64,000 nucleotides of DNA. Source: Clostridiales bacterium. GTDB taxonomy: Bacteria; Bacillota; Clostridia; Christensenellales; Borkfalkiaceae. Shown one piece after another: positions 29,971 through 39,523 of the stretch. Location of the stretch: positions 1 through 64,000 of the forward strand of contig JAFLVO010000005.1 in the NCBI GenBank assembly GCA_022508245.1. The letters are read 5' to 3'. The notes beneath the pieces were generated by a model. It did no database searches and was not told the DNA's origin. It worked only from the letters and a program-made list of their open reading frames with translations. The first letter of the stretch is position 1. Each line of letters opens with the position of its first letter. A program made the position numbers and the translations under genes.

Positions 29971-31503
29971 ATGTTCAAAGCCCTGTTTTTAAAACTTAAA
30001 GAATCTTTGATATCCGTTTTGCCGGTGGCGGCAATAGTTCTCATTTTATCATTTACACCCCTTCTGGAGCTGACCACGACCGAGACGGTTGCCTTTTCGG
30101 TATGCGCGGTATTTCTTATTTTGGGTATAGGTCTTTTCAACCTCGGCGCGGACCTTGCCATGACTCCTATGGGCGAACACGTCGGCTCGGGTCTTACCAA
30201 GTCAAAAAAGATTTTGGTTTTAATTTCGGTATGCTTTGTAATGGGCGTACTCATAACCGTTGCCGAGCCCGACCTCTCGGTGCTTGCAGGGCAGGTTAAA
30301 GCGGTTATGAACGATATGGTGCTCATTATATCGGTGGGCGTAGGCGTGGGTCTTTTCCTCGTGCTTGCAATACTCAAGATAATTTTCAAAAAGAGCCTTT
30401 CGCTCCTTTTGATGTTCTTCTATATGATGCTCTTTGCGTTCGGCGCACTGCTTATTCAGAGCGGGAACGGGCATTTTCTTGCCCTTTCGTTCGACTCGGG
30501 CGGCGTTACTACCGGTCCCATAACCGTTCCCTTTATAATGGCGCTCGGCGTGGGTATCGCAACGACTATCGGCGGCAGAGACGCAAACGAAAACAGCTTC
30601 GGTCTTATCGCACTTTGCTCGGTAGGCCCCATGATTGCCGTTATGATTTTGTCCTTGACTGCGGGCAGCGGAGAAATGAGCGGTCTCGGCGAATACGAAA
30701 CGGTTCAGGGCTGCCTCGACAACTTCGGACACGTGCTTTTAACCCAGTTTAAAAACGTGGGATTGGCTTTGGGACTTGTGGTTGCATTTTTCTTTATACT
30801 GCAATTTGTTGCATTAAAGCTTCCCAAGCGCAAAATTATTCAGATTATCATAGGAATTGCATACACCTTCTTCGGTTTGGTAATATTCCTCGTGGCAGTT
30901 GAAGTTGGCTTTATGCCCATAGGCTTTAAAATTGGACAGCAGATTGCCGATTTCAACCCCGCGGTTTTAACGGTATTTGCCTTTATTCTCGGTATGGTGG
31001 TAGTCCTTGCAGAGCCTGCCGTACACGTTCTGAACAAGCAGGTAGAGGAAGTCACGGGCGGCGGCGTCAAAAAGATTGAAATGCTCGTCGCGCTCTCGCT
31101 TGCGGTCGGCGTATCGATAGGACTTTCCGTAATAAGGATGATTTTCGGGTTCTCGTTACTCTATTACCTCATTCCGGGCTATTTAATATCTTTGGGACTT
31201 GCGTTCTTCGTGCCCAAAATATACACGGCAATTGCGTTTGACTCGGGCGGCGTAGCAAGCGGACCCTTAACGTCGAGCTTTATTCTGCCATTAGTTGTCG
31301 GCGCGTGCATTGCCTTAAACAGCGGGTCGACGGCAAATATTTTAACCGACGCTTTCGGCGTTGTTGCAATGGTTGCAATGACTCCCCTTATAACTATTCA
31401 AGCCCTCGGCTTTAAGGCCGTAATGTCGAAGAAGGTGCGCAACAGAATTATTATGAGACGCATACTCTCTGCCGACGACGAGCAGATTATCTATTTTAAT
31501 TGA
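29971..31503 (+). CDS. DUF1538-family integral membrane protein (internally duplicated; putative transporter)
   Basis: Two repeat halves, each with FDSGGVxxGPxT; multiple TM segments; followed by P-II-like genes. Confidence 0.88.
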   Translation: MFKALFLKLKESLISVLPVAAIVLILSFTPLLELTTTETVAFSVCAVFLILGIGLFNLGADLAMTPMGEHVGSGLTKSKKILVLISVCFVMGVLITVAEPDLSVLAGQVKAVMNDMVLIISVGVGVGLFLVLAILKIIFKKSLSLLLMFFYMMLFAFGALLIQSGNGHFLALSFDSGGVTTGPITVPFIMALGVGIATTIGGRDANENSFGLIALCSVGPMIAVMILSLTAGSGEMSGLGEYETVQGCLDNFGHVLLTQFKNVGLALGLVVAFFFILQFVALKLPKRKIIQIIIGIAYTFFGLVIFLVAVEVGFMPIGFKIGQQIADFNPAVLTVFAFILGMVVVLAEPAVHVLNKQVEEVTGGGVKKIEMLVALSLAVGVSIGLSVIRMIFGFSLLYYLIPGYLISLGLAFFVPKIYTAIAFDSGGVASGPLTSSFILPLVVGACIALNSGSTANILTDAFGVVAMVAMTPLITIQALGFKAVMSKKVRNRIIMRRILSADDEQIIYFN

Positions 31504-31511
31504 GGTGGAAT

Positions 31512-31934
31512 ATGCCTGAAAAACGTACTAAAAGAGTTGCACCTAAAAGGACTGCACCTAATACGAAAGAAGCAAATTCAAACACAGTCACATCTAACCG
31601 CCTTAAGCTTTTGATTACGATAGTAAACAGAAATAAAGCGGAGTTCTACACCGACCTCATACAGTCTTACTCCGTGAACATGCAGATGGTTTTAATGGCA
31701 CAGGGCACAGCAAGCGCGAAAATGCTTGGGCTTTTGGGTCTTGCCGACAATCAAAAGGCGGTAATACTCAGCGTAATTCAAGAGAGCCAGACGCAAAAAG
31801 CGCTTTTAAAAATTGAAGAAAAGTTCAATACGATAAAAGACGGCAAGGGCGTTGCGTTCACAATTCCCTTAACCAGCGTGATAGGCGCGCTTATCTACGG
31901 ATTTTTGAGCGACAACATAATGATGGTTAAATGA
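31512..31934 (+). CDS. P-II-like regulatory protein
   Basis: LKLLITIVNRNKAEFYTDLIQSYSVNMQMVLMAQGTA; adjacent to DUF1538 gene; start after GAGGTGG. Confidence 0.65.
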   Translation: MPEKRTKRVAPKRTAPNTKEANSNTVTSNRLKLLITIVNRNKAEFYTDLIQSYSVNMQMVLMAQGTASAKMLGLLGLADNQKAVILSVIQESQTQKALLKIEEKFNTIKDGKGVAFTIPLTSVIGALIYGFLSDNIMMVK

Positions 31935-31953
31935 TGGTCAAGGAGAGCTGAAA

Positions 31954-32325
31954 ATGAGCGATATAAAATACGAATTAGTCTTATGTATAGTCAACACGGG
32001 ATTTTCCGACGTCGTAATGGATGCGGCAAGGGATGTTGGCGCGCGCGGCGGCACTATAATCCACGCAAGAGGCACTGCCAATAAAGTGGCGGAGCAGGTT
32101 TTCAATATCACAATTCAGCCCGATAAGGAAATCGTAATGATACTCGTTCCCGCAAATATAAAGGATGACGTCTTGCACGCAATTTATAAAATGGCGGGCT
32201 TAAAGAGTGAGGGACAGGGTATAGCTTTCTCGCTTGCGGTTGACGACGCGGTAGGGCTTTCGGGTAATAAGCCTATGCCCGTAGCTAATGAAAAAAAGGA
32301 AGAGAAGAAAGAAGATAACAAGTAA
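31954..32325 (+). CDS. P-II family nitrogen-regulator-like protein
   Basis: ELVLCIVNTGFSDVVMDAARDVGARGGTIIHARGT...GIAFSLAVDDAVGL. Confidence 0.85.
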   Translation: MSDIKYELVLCIVNTGFSDVVMDAARDVGARGGTIIHARGTANKVAEQVFNITIQPDKEIVMILVPANIKDDVLHAIYKMAGLKSEGQGIAFSLAVDDAVGLSGNKPMPVANEKKEEKKEDNK

Positions 32326-32344
32326 TATCTACCGAATAAAACTC

Positions 32345-32371
32345 AAAAAGGAGGCGACAGCCTCCTTTTTT
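32345..32371 (+). terminator. Rho-independent terminator
   Basis: AAAAGGAGG cgacag CCTCCTTTTTT. Confidence 0.85.
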
Positions 32372-32413
32372 AACCGTTAAAATTTAAAATAATGCGAAAT
32401 TTCAAATATACGC

Positions 32414-34276
32414 TTACTTATTAGTTGCAAGCCAGACCATAAGAACTGTAATATCTGCGGGGTTTACGCCCGAAATTCTTGCCGCCTGCCCAAGCGTTAC
32501 GGGCTGAACGCGCTGCAATTTCTCCCGCGCCTCAAGTCTTAGACCCGAAATTTTTTGATAATCTATTTCCTTTGGCAGTTTTTTTTCTTCAAGCTTTTTC
32601 GCCCGCTCAATCTGCGCACGGCTTTTTTGAAGATAGCCCTCGTATTTTATGTCGCACTCGCAGGTTTTCAGCATATGCTTATTCTCGTCCTGCAAAATGC
32701 CGAAATGCGCGCGGATATCGTCCAATTTAGCGCCCCTTCTTATAAAATCGGCGTAGGTTGCGCCCTGATAGGAACCGCATATCCCATACTTTTCAAGAAA
32801 TTCTTTTGACTGATTTTGTTCAGCTCTGCCGTTTAAAATGCCTAAAATGCGCTCGTAAGAAGCCTTTCTGTCATTAAACGCCTGCTTTCGCTCATCGGAA
32901 AAGAGTGGAGTGTCCGCAATTTTAGGGGTCAGGCGGAAGTCCGCCGTATCCTGCCTCAAAGCAATTGCGTACTCCGCGCGGGAGGTCATCATTCTGTACG
33001 GCTCCTCGGTGCCCTTGGTAACGAGGTCGTCGATTAAAACGCCTATATATGCCTCGTCTCTGCCGAGTATAAAGGGGTCATTACCAAGAATTTTAAACGC
33101 GGCGTTAATGCCTGCAACAAGCCCCTGCGCCGCAGCCTCCTCATAGCCCGAAGTGCCGTTAATCTGTCCCGCCGTGTAAAGCCCTTCAATCTTCTTGAAT
33201 TCAAGGGTAGGTAGCACGTCAAGGGTATCTATACAGTCGTACTCAATCGCATAGGCGTAGCGCATAATGTGGCAGTTTTCAAGCCCTGCTATCGAGCGGT
33301 ACATCTCTTTTTGAATGTCGTGCGGCATAGAGGACGACATTCCCTGTACGTAAATTTCGTTTGTATCCGCGCCCTCGGGTTCAAGAAAAATCTGATGCCT
33401 GTCCTTGTCGGCAAAGCGCACAACCTTTGTTTCGATAGAGGGGCAGTAGCGCGGACCCGAGGACTTGATTTCACCGTTATACAGTGGCGAACGGTCTAAA
33501 TTAGATAAAATAATTCCGTGCGTTTGAGCGTTTGTGTAAGTTATATAGCATTCGCGCAAGTTTTCTCTCTCGCCCTTTGTTAGGAAGGAAAAAGAGGGGA
33601 CATCTCTCTCGCCTACCTGATTTATACAGCTTTCAAAGTCAATCGTGCGACCGTCAAGGCGAGCGGGAGTGCCCGTCTTGAACCTGCGTATATTAAAGCC
33701 CAAATCTATAAGATTTTCAGTGAGCTCGGTTGCGGGGGCAAATCCGCTCGGACCGCTCTTCTGACGGTGCTCGCCCGTCACGGTCTCGGCGTTCAGATAT
33801 ACGCCCGTCGCCAAAATTACGGCTTTCGCCTCGAAAATTCCGCCATAGGTTGTCTTAACTCCGCAGACCTTGTTGTCTTTTACTAAAATTTTGGCGGCTT
33901 CGCCCTGAATAATGCGCAAATTAGGCGTATTCTCAAGCGTGCGCTTCATCTCGCGGTGGTATGCGTTCTTGTCGCACTGGCAGCGCAGAGACTGAACGGC
34001 TTCGCCCTTGCCCTCGTTCAGAATTCGTATTTGTAGGCAGGTCTTATCTGCATTTACCGCCATTTCGCCGCCCAAAGCGTCAATTTCGCGGACAATCTGA
34101 CCCTTTGCCGTGCCGCCTATTGAGGGGTTGCACGCCATAAAAGCTATGCTGTCCAAATTCAGCGTCAGCATAGCCGTATTCAGTCCGAGCCGTGCCGAGG
34201 CGAGCGCAGCTTCACAGCCAGCGTGCCCCGCACCGACTACAACTATATCAAATTGTCCCTCTGTAAATTCAACCAT
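32414..34276 (-). CDS. mnmG: tRNA uridine-5-carboxymethylaminomethyl(34) synthesis enzyme MnmG
   Basis: FDIVVVGAGHAGCEAALASARLG, CNPSIGGTAKGQIVREIDALGGEM. Confidence 0.97.
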   Translation of the reverse strand: MVEFTEGQFDIVVVGAGHAGCEAALASARLGLNTAMLTLNLDSIAFMACNPSIGGTAKGQIVREIDALGGEMAVNADKTCLQIRILNEGKGEAVQSLRCQCDKNAYHREMKRTLENTPNLRIIQGEAAKILVKDNKVCGVKTTYGGIFEAKAVILATGVYLNAETVTGEHRQKSGPSGFAPATELTENLIDLGFNIRRFKTGTPARLDGRTIDFESCINQVGERDVPSFSFLTKGERENLRECYITYTNAQTHGIILSNLDRSPLYNGEIKSSGPRYCPSIETKVVRFADKDRHQIFLEPEGADTNEIYVQGMSSSMPHDIQKEMYRSIAGLENCHIMRYAYAIEYDCIDTLDVLPTLEFKKIEGLYTAGQINGTSGYEEAAAQGLVAGINAAFKILGNDPFILGRDEAYIGVLIDDLVTKGTEEPYRMMTSRAEYAIALRQDTADFRLTPKIADTPLFSDERKQAFNDRKASYERILGILNGRAEQNQSKEFLEKYGICGSYQGATYADFIRRGAKLDDIRAHFGILQDENKHMLKTCECDIKYEGYLQKSRAQIERAKKLEEKKLPKEIDYQKISGLRLEAREKLQRVQPVTLGQAARISGVNPADITVLMVWLATNK

Positions 34277-34298
34277 ATTTTGTACTTATTTAAAATAA

Positions 34299-34483
34299 TT
34301 AACGGCGCGCCTAAAAATCATACTTTTTAGGCGCGCACTCAATTTGCGTATGCTTACGCCTCGGTGGAGGGGAATTGCCGAGATTTTGTTATCGTTTGCC
34401 CTTAAATATCTCGGCAAGGGGAACATAGTTCCCAAAACTCACGAAAAATTGAAAGCGCAGAATTGCTTTTAATTTTTGTGAAC
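34299..34483 (-). repeat. Family A structured element, copy A6 (between dnaA and mnmG)
   Basis: Reverse complement: GTTCACAAAAATT AAAGC-aATTCTGC-GCTTT; GGGAACtatGTTCCC; TTGCCGAGAT..ATCTCGGCAA; GCGCGCCTAAAAA-gtatga-TTTTTAGGCGCGC. Confidence 0.93.
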
Positions 34484-34497
34484 TGTTTATATTATTA

Positions 34498-34520
34498 TTG
34501 CCCGAAAAGAATTCGGGCAA
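34498..34520 (-). terminator. Hairpin downstream of dnaA (possible terminator, no strong U-run)
   Basis: TTGCCCGAA ... TTCGGGCAA. Confidence 0.45.
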
Positions 34521-34527
34521 GACCTAA

Positions 34528-35874
34528 TTATTTCTTTAAAATTATATTCTTTATATCGTCAACGTCCTTTGCAATCTTATCGTTGACGCGGCACATATCT
34601 TCGACCTTGTCGCGCGAATACAAAATTGTCGTGTGATCTCTGCCGCCCAGCTCTTTTCCGATTGACACAAGGGGGAGGGAGAGTAGCTCGCACATAAGAT
34701 AACAGCAAATCTGTCTGGGACGGGTGACCTCCTTTTTCTTGCTCTTGCCCACTAAATCCTTTTTGGAGATGTGGAAGTAGGAGGTAACCGCAGAAATTAC
34801 AGCCTCTGCATTGATATTTTCGTTTCCGTTCTCCGAAACTGCCTCTGAAAGCGCGCTTCTTGCAAGCGCAACCGAGATGGGCTCCTCGTGCAGCTTAGAG
34901 GCAAAAATTACCTTCGTCAGCCTGCCTTCCAGCGTTCTCACGTCGTCGCCAGAGTCCTGTGCGAGGAAAATCAAGACCTCTTCGGGAACTATGCACTTCT
35001 TTTCAAACGCTTTACGCTTTAAAATTGCAATCTTGGTTTCATAGTTGGGGGGGAGAATATCCAACACCAATCCGCCCGCAAACCTTGTTCTCAGCCTCTC
35101 TTCGAGGGTTGACAAATTCTTGGGTGGCTGGTCCGAAGAAATTACTACCTGCTTGCCCTTTGAAACAAGTTCGTTAAAGGTGTGGAAAAACTCCTCCTGA
35201 ACGGCTTTTTTATGCTCTATAAACTGAATATCGTCAATAATCAGAATGTCCGCACTGCGGTAGTGCTGTCTTAGCTTAATGCTCCTGTCGCGCGCGTCGG
35301 GACCTCTGCCTGTGAACATTGTATCGATAATTTCATTGACGAACTGCTCGCAGGTTACGTAAATTACTTTAAGCTCGGGTCTGTCGTCAATAACTTTATT
35401 CGCAATCGCCTGCAGCAGGTGGGTCTTACCAAGACCGGTGCCTCCGTAAATAAAGAGGGGGTTGTACGTGCCTGCGGGGTCCTCTGCAACAGAATGAGCC
35501 GCCTTGTAAACATACTCGTTGCTCTTGCCTACCACAAAGCTTTCAAAGGTGTATTTTTTGTCGATATTGTCGGGGGTAAAGTATTCCTCGGTGGGCGCGT
35601 TAAAAGCGTATCCGTCGCTTCCCTCAACCCTGAGCCGAAAATCAGTGAGACCGACGTCGGCTTTTATGATAGCTTCGCGCATTTTTTCGGCGAGAGTGCC
35701 CGTAATGTACTTTGCGAAGCTCTCCGTGGGCGTTTCAAATACGATAAATCTGCCGTCTACTTCAACGGGCTTAAGCTTTTCGATGTACGTTATGTAGTTG
35801 ATGTGCGAAATAAGCTCGTGCATCTTCTCTTTAATCGGTTCATAGATAAAATCAAGATTTCCATTTTCTGCCAT
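34528..35874 (-). CDS. dnaA: Chromosomal replication initiator protein DnaA
   Basis: YTFESFVVGKSNEYVYKAA, GGTGLGKTHLLQAI, GGRDHTTILYSRDKV. Start moved to internal ATG (MAENGNLDFIYEPIKEKM). Confidence 0.96.
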   Translation of the reverse strand: MAENGNLDFIYEPIKEKMHELISHINYITYIEKLKPVEVDGRFIVFETPTESFAKYITGTLAEKMREAIIKADVGLTDFRLRVEGSDGYAFNAPTEEYFTPDNIDKKYTFESFVVGKSNEYVYKAAHSVAEDPAGTYNPLFIYGGTGLGKTHLLQAIANKVIDDRPELKVIYVTCEQFVNEIIDTMFTGRGPDARDRSIKLRQHYRSADILIIDDIQFIEHKKAVQEEFFHTFNELVSKGKQVVISSDQPPKNLSTLEERLRTRFAGGLVLDILPPNYETKIAILKRKAFEKKCIVPEEVLIFLAQDSGDDVRTLEGRLTKVIFASKLHEEPISVALARSALSEAVSENGNENINAEAVISAVTSYFHISKKDLVGKSKKKEVTRPRQICCYLMCELLSLPLVSIGKELGGRDHTTILYSRDKVEDMCRVNDKIAKDVDDIKNIILKK

Positions 35875-36000
35875 AACGCCTGAATTTCCTTTGAATTTTA
35901 TAAATTTTTTGCTATAATATACAGTGTAAACGCCCAAAATATTCAGTTCGTCCCTATTATACTATAAAAACGACTTAAAATAAAGTAATTTGACCGAAAA

Positions 36001-37086
36001 ATGCATATAAAAAAATTAAATTTGAAAAATTTCAGAAATTATGCAGAGGAAAGCATAGAATTCGACGACGGGTTAAACGTCCTGTTCGGCAAAAACGCGC
36101 AGGGCAAGACCAACTGCGCCGAGGCGGTGTTCTATCTCTGCACGGGAATTTCGCCGAGGTGCAAGCGGGATAAACAGCTTATCCGCACGGGTTCAGACAC
36201 GGCGGAAATTTCCTGTGATGCCGCGGGCAGGTACGGAAATATGCAAATTTCGGCAAAAATTACCGAAAGCGGGCGGGAATTTAAGTTAAACGGCAACAAA
36301 ATTACGAGAAACGCCGACATTTTGGGCAATCTTTTCGGCGTGTTTTTCTCCCCGCGCGAGCTTCGCTTAATTCAGGACGGACCCGACGAAAGACGCAGAT
36401 TTTTAAACGTCTCCATATCCCAGCTTTCAAAACCTTACTATACCGCGCTTTCACGCTACAACCGTATACTCGAACAGCGCAACAATCTTTTAAAGGAGCG
36501 CGACACGTCGATAATCTTCGATTCTCTCCCCGTCTGGGACATGGAGCTGTGCAAGTACGCGGCAATCGTGTGTGAAAAGCGTGCAGAGTATATAGATATG
36601 CTCGCACCTTTTGCAAGGGAGGCGCACAGCTACCTCACGGGCGGTGCGGAGACACTTGAAATTAAGCCCGACAAAAAGTACAAAGGGAGTGCGGCTGAGA
36701 TAGAAAAAAGACTGCTTGCAGAGCTTTCAAACGGCTACGAGCGGGATATTCGCCTCGGATATACCGCCTGCGGACCTCACCGCGACGACATAGAAATAAA
36801 TATCGACGGCACGGACGCAAAAGCTTACGCCTCGCAGGGGCAGACCAGAACGGCGGCGCTTTCCGTTAAGCTTGCCGAAGTGGAAATATTCAAGCAGCGT
36901 TCGGGCGAATACCCTGTTCTCATTTTGGACGATGTCACGAGTGAGCTCGATTTACCCCGCCGCAAAAAGCTCATAGAGCGCACCGAGGGGTTGCAGACGA
37001 TTTTAACCTGCACACACGCCGAGCGCATACTTGCAGGCAGAGATGCCAGGAAAATAAGAATAGAGGGAGGAGCAGTCAAAAGATGA
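36001..37086 (+). CDS. recF: DNA replication and repair protein RecF
   Basis: MHIKKLNLKNFRNYAEESIEF, GKNAQGKTNCAEAV, ASQGQTRTAALSVKLAE. Confidence 0.95.
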   Translation: MHIKKLNLKNFRNYAEESIEFDDGLNVLFGKNAQGKTNCAEAVFYLCTGISPRCKRDKQLIRTGSDTAEISCDAAGRYGNMQISAKITESGREFKLNGNKITRNADILGNLFGVFFSPRELRLIQDGPDERRRFLNVSISQLSKPYYTALSRYNRILEQRNNLLKERDTSIIFDSLPVWDMELCKYAAIVCEKRAEYIDMLAPFAREAHSYLTGGAETLEIKPDKKYKGSAAEIEKRLLAELSNGYERDIRLGYTACGPHRDDIEINIDGTDAKAYASQGQTRTAALSVKLAEVEIFKQRSGEYPVLILDDVTSELDLPRRKKLIERTEGLQTILTCTHAERILAGRDARKIRIEGGAVKR

Positions 37087-37916
37087 GAGCGGACATGCAT
37101 CTTCACACCTTTTACTCGGACGGCACCGTCTCTCCCGAGCGCGTGTTTGAAAAGGCGGCGCAGAGGGGACTTGATTTTATCTGCATAACCGACCACGACT
37201 GTATGTGCCCGACGGACAGGCTTGAAGCCGCAAAAGGGCAATTGCCCGTCAAATATGTGCCGTCTATCGAGGTTTCGGCTTATTGGCGTGACGTGAAAGT
37301 TCATATGCTCTGCTATAATCCCGACCTTGAAAACAGGGATTGGAAAAGTTTTTTAAAGGAGCTTAAAGAGGGTTCGTACAGGCGCGCGGAGGTCGTTTTA
37401 AGCAAGCTGAAAAACTTAGGCATAAACCTTACAATGGCTGAAGTGGAGGCGGAAAAGCTTGTAGAGGGTGTTCCCATACACTCGATGCATATATCACGCG
37501 CAGGCGCAAAAAAGGGATATGCGGAGAATGAATTTAAGTTTTACACAAGCTATCTTATGTGGGGCGCTCCCGCCTTTTCCACTGAGGCGAGACCTTCCCC
37601 CGAGCGCACTGCAGAGATTGCGTTTGCCTCGGGTGCGGTCGTATCGCTTGCGCATCCCGGCAGAATAGATTTGGATAAAAATACCCTTAAAAAGGGCATA
37701 GTACGGCTCCAATCGTGCGGACTTAAAGGCATAGAAGGGGTGTATACTACGCATACTGATATTGAAACGGCATACTTTAAGGAGATAGCAAAAGAATTAA
37801 ACCTTTTTATTACGGGCGGTTCGGACACTCACTTTGAAAATGACGGAAGGCATAAGATGGGTCTACCCGAATTTCACCCCTCGAAAGAGCTTTTGCAAGC
37901 ATTGAAAATTTGTTGA
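37083..37916 (+). CDS. PHP domain metal-dependent phosphoesterase
   Basis: ADMHLHTFYSDGTVSPE, ITDHDCM, SLAHPGRID. Confidence 0.92.
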   Translation: MRADMHLHTFYSDGTVSPERVFEKAAQRGLDFICITDHDCMCPTDRLEAAKGQLPVKYVPSIEVSAYWRDVKVHMLCYNPDLENRDWKSFLKELKEGSYRRAEVVLSKLKNLGINLTMAEVEAEKLVEGVPIHSMHISRAGAKKGYAENEFKFYTSYLMWGAPAFSTEARPSPERTAEIAFASGAVVSLAHPGRIDLDKNTLKKGIVRLQSCGLKGIEGVYTTHTDIETAYFKEIAKELNLFITGGSDTHFENDGRHKMGLPEFHPSKELLQALKIC

Positions 37917-39196
37917 TAAAAAAAGTCAAAAAATTAAATTACCCCCTATATATGCTCGCTTTAACGGCGGGCATACTCTTTTTTTGCGCGCTTTTCTGCG
38001 GTTTTACACACATTTTGCCCAAGAATATTAAAGTCAACGGAATAGAAGTCGGCGGTCTTACGCAAAAAGAGGCAGCCTATAAAATAAGGCAAAACTTTGA
38101 AGAAGAGCTCAAGCAAAAACAGCTTAAAATTTGTGCAAAATCGGGGGAATATGTATTCAGATATCCCGAAATAAACTATAAAGACGACCTGAAAAATTTA
38201 CTTAAAAGCGTTAAAAAAGGGGGCAGTTACACCGCAAGTTACGAGTGCTATTTATGCGGCATAAATGAAATTGCCCCCGATATATGCCGCAACGAAAGCA
38301 TTTTTACGGTGGAACCGTACGCAGTTTTCAACAGGGAGGGCGCACCGTTTACTTACTATGCGGGCAACGACGGAATTATAGCTAACGAGGCGCAGCTTAA
38401 AGAGGACATTAAAAATTCTCTAAACTCGAACTTTGAAAAAGTTACTTTGAAATACACCTGCGTCAAGCGCACAAAAACTGTTGAGGAAGTAAAAAAAGAG
38501 ACCTCGCTTTTGTCCTCGTTTACAACCTACTTTGACGGCGAAAACCTCACCCGCACTAGCAACATCCGCCTTGCGGCTTCGTCCTTAAACGGCAGAATTT
38601 TAGGTGGCGGAAGCGTTCTGTCGTTCAACGGCGCAGTTGGGGCAAGGGTAAAGGAAAGGGGGTATTTACCTGCTAAAATTATAGTGGACGGCGAGTTTGT
38701 CGAGGGGGTCGGCGGCGGTGTGTGTCAGGTCAGCACAACGCTCTATAACGCCGCGCTTTTAGCAGGGCTGAATATCAATGAATATCATCCGCACTCGCTT
38801 GCGGTGAGCTACGTGCCTCCCTCGCGTGACGCTATGGTCAGCGGTAGCTCTTGCGATTTGAAGATAGAAAATTCCTCCCGCACTCCCGTATATATCAGGG
38901 CGCAGACGGGCAAAAATTTCGTAAGCTTTAAAATTTACGGTGCAAGCACGGGAGCCGTGTACGAGCTCTCCTCCGAGGTCACTGGCAATATTCCCGCAAC
39001 CCGAGAATTTACCAAGCAAAAGGACAAGGCAAGAGCGGGCAAGGACGGAGTTTTGAGTAGCGGCTATCTGACTGTAAAAAGGGGTAACGAAACCAAGATT
39101 ACCCTTATTCGGCAGGACAGATATTCGCCCCAAAACGCGTTTATTTACGACGGCGATGAAGAGGAAAACGAAAACAAAGGTAAGACCTTCAATTAA
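37910..39196 (+). CDS. VanW family protein
   Basis: N-terminal TM, TSNIRLAASSLNGRILGGGSVLSFNGAVG, GGGVCQVSTTLYNAALLAGL. Confidence 0.92.
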   Translation: MLIKKVKKLNYPLYMLALTAGILFFCALFCGFTHILPKNIKVNGIEVGGLTQKEAAYKIRQNFEEELKQKQLKICAKSGEYVFRYPEINYKDDLKNLLKSVKKGGSYTASYECYLCGINEIAPDICRNESIFTVEPYAVFNREGAPFTYYAGNDGIIANEAQLKEDIKNSLNSNFEKVTLKYTCVKRTKTVEEVKKETSLLSSFTTYFDGENLTRTSNIRLAASSLNGRILGGGSVLSFNGAVGARVKERGYLPAKIIVDGEFVEGVGGGVCQVSTTLYNAALLAGLNINEYHPHSLAVSYVPPSRDAMVSGSSCDLKIENSSRTPVYIRAQTGKNFVSFKIYGASTGAVYELSSEVTGNIPATREFTKQKDKARAGKDGVLSSGYLTVKRGNETKITLIRQDRYSPQNAFIYDGDEEENENKGKTFN

Positions 39197-39199
39197 TTT

Positions 39200-39384
39200 T
39201 TAATGGCAAGTCCTAAAACCACGCTTTTAGGACTTGCACTCAGTTTGCGTATGCTTACGCCTCAGTGGAAGTGAATGCCCGTAATTCCGCATTTGTTTGC
39301 CATCGAATATTGCGGGCAGAGAAACTTAGTTTCTAAAAATCACGAAAAAATGACCGCGCAGAATAGCGGTCATTTTTTGTGAAC
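39200..39384 (-). repeat. Family A structured element, copy A7 (opposite to flanking genes)
   Basis: Reverse complement: ATGACCGC-TATTCTGC-GCGGTCAT; GCGTAagcaTACGC; GCAAGTCCTAAAA-GCGTGG-TTTTAGGACTTGC. Confidence 0.95.
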
Positions 39385-39523
39385 ATAATTAATAACAACA
39401 AAATACTGTATCTATATAAAAATCTGCTCTCAAATTATTGTATTTTTCAAGCTTTTGTGCTATAATTTTATAGATTGGAAAAATTTTGTATAGATTGGAA
39501 AAATTTTGTAAACGGAGCAAATA

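Noticed and set aside
35880-36000. oriC between dnaA and recF
   Set aside because: No cluster of DnaA boxes (TTATCCACA-like) could be read; only AT-rich promoter-like sequence.
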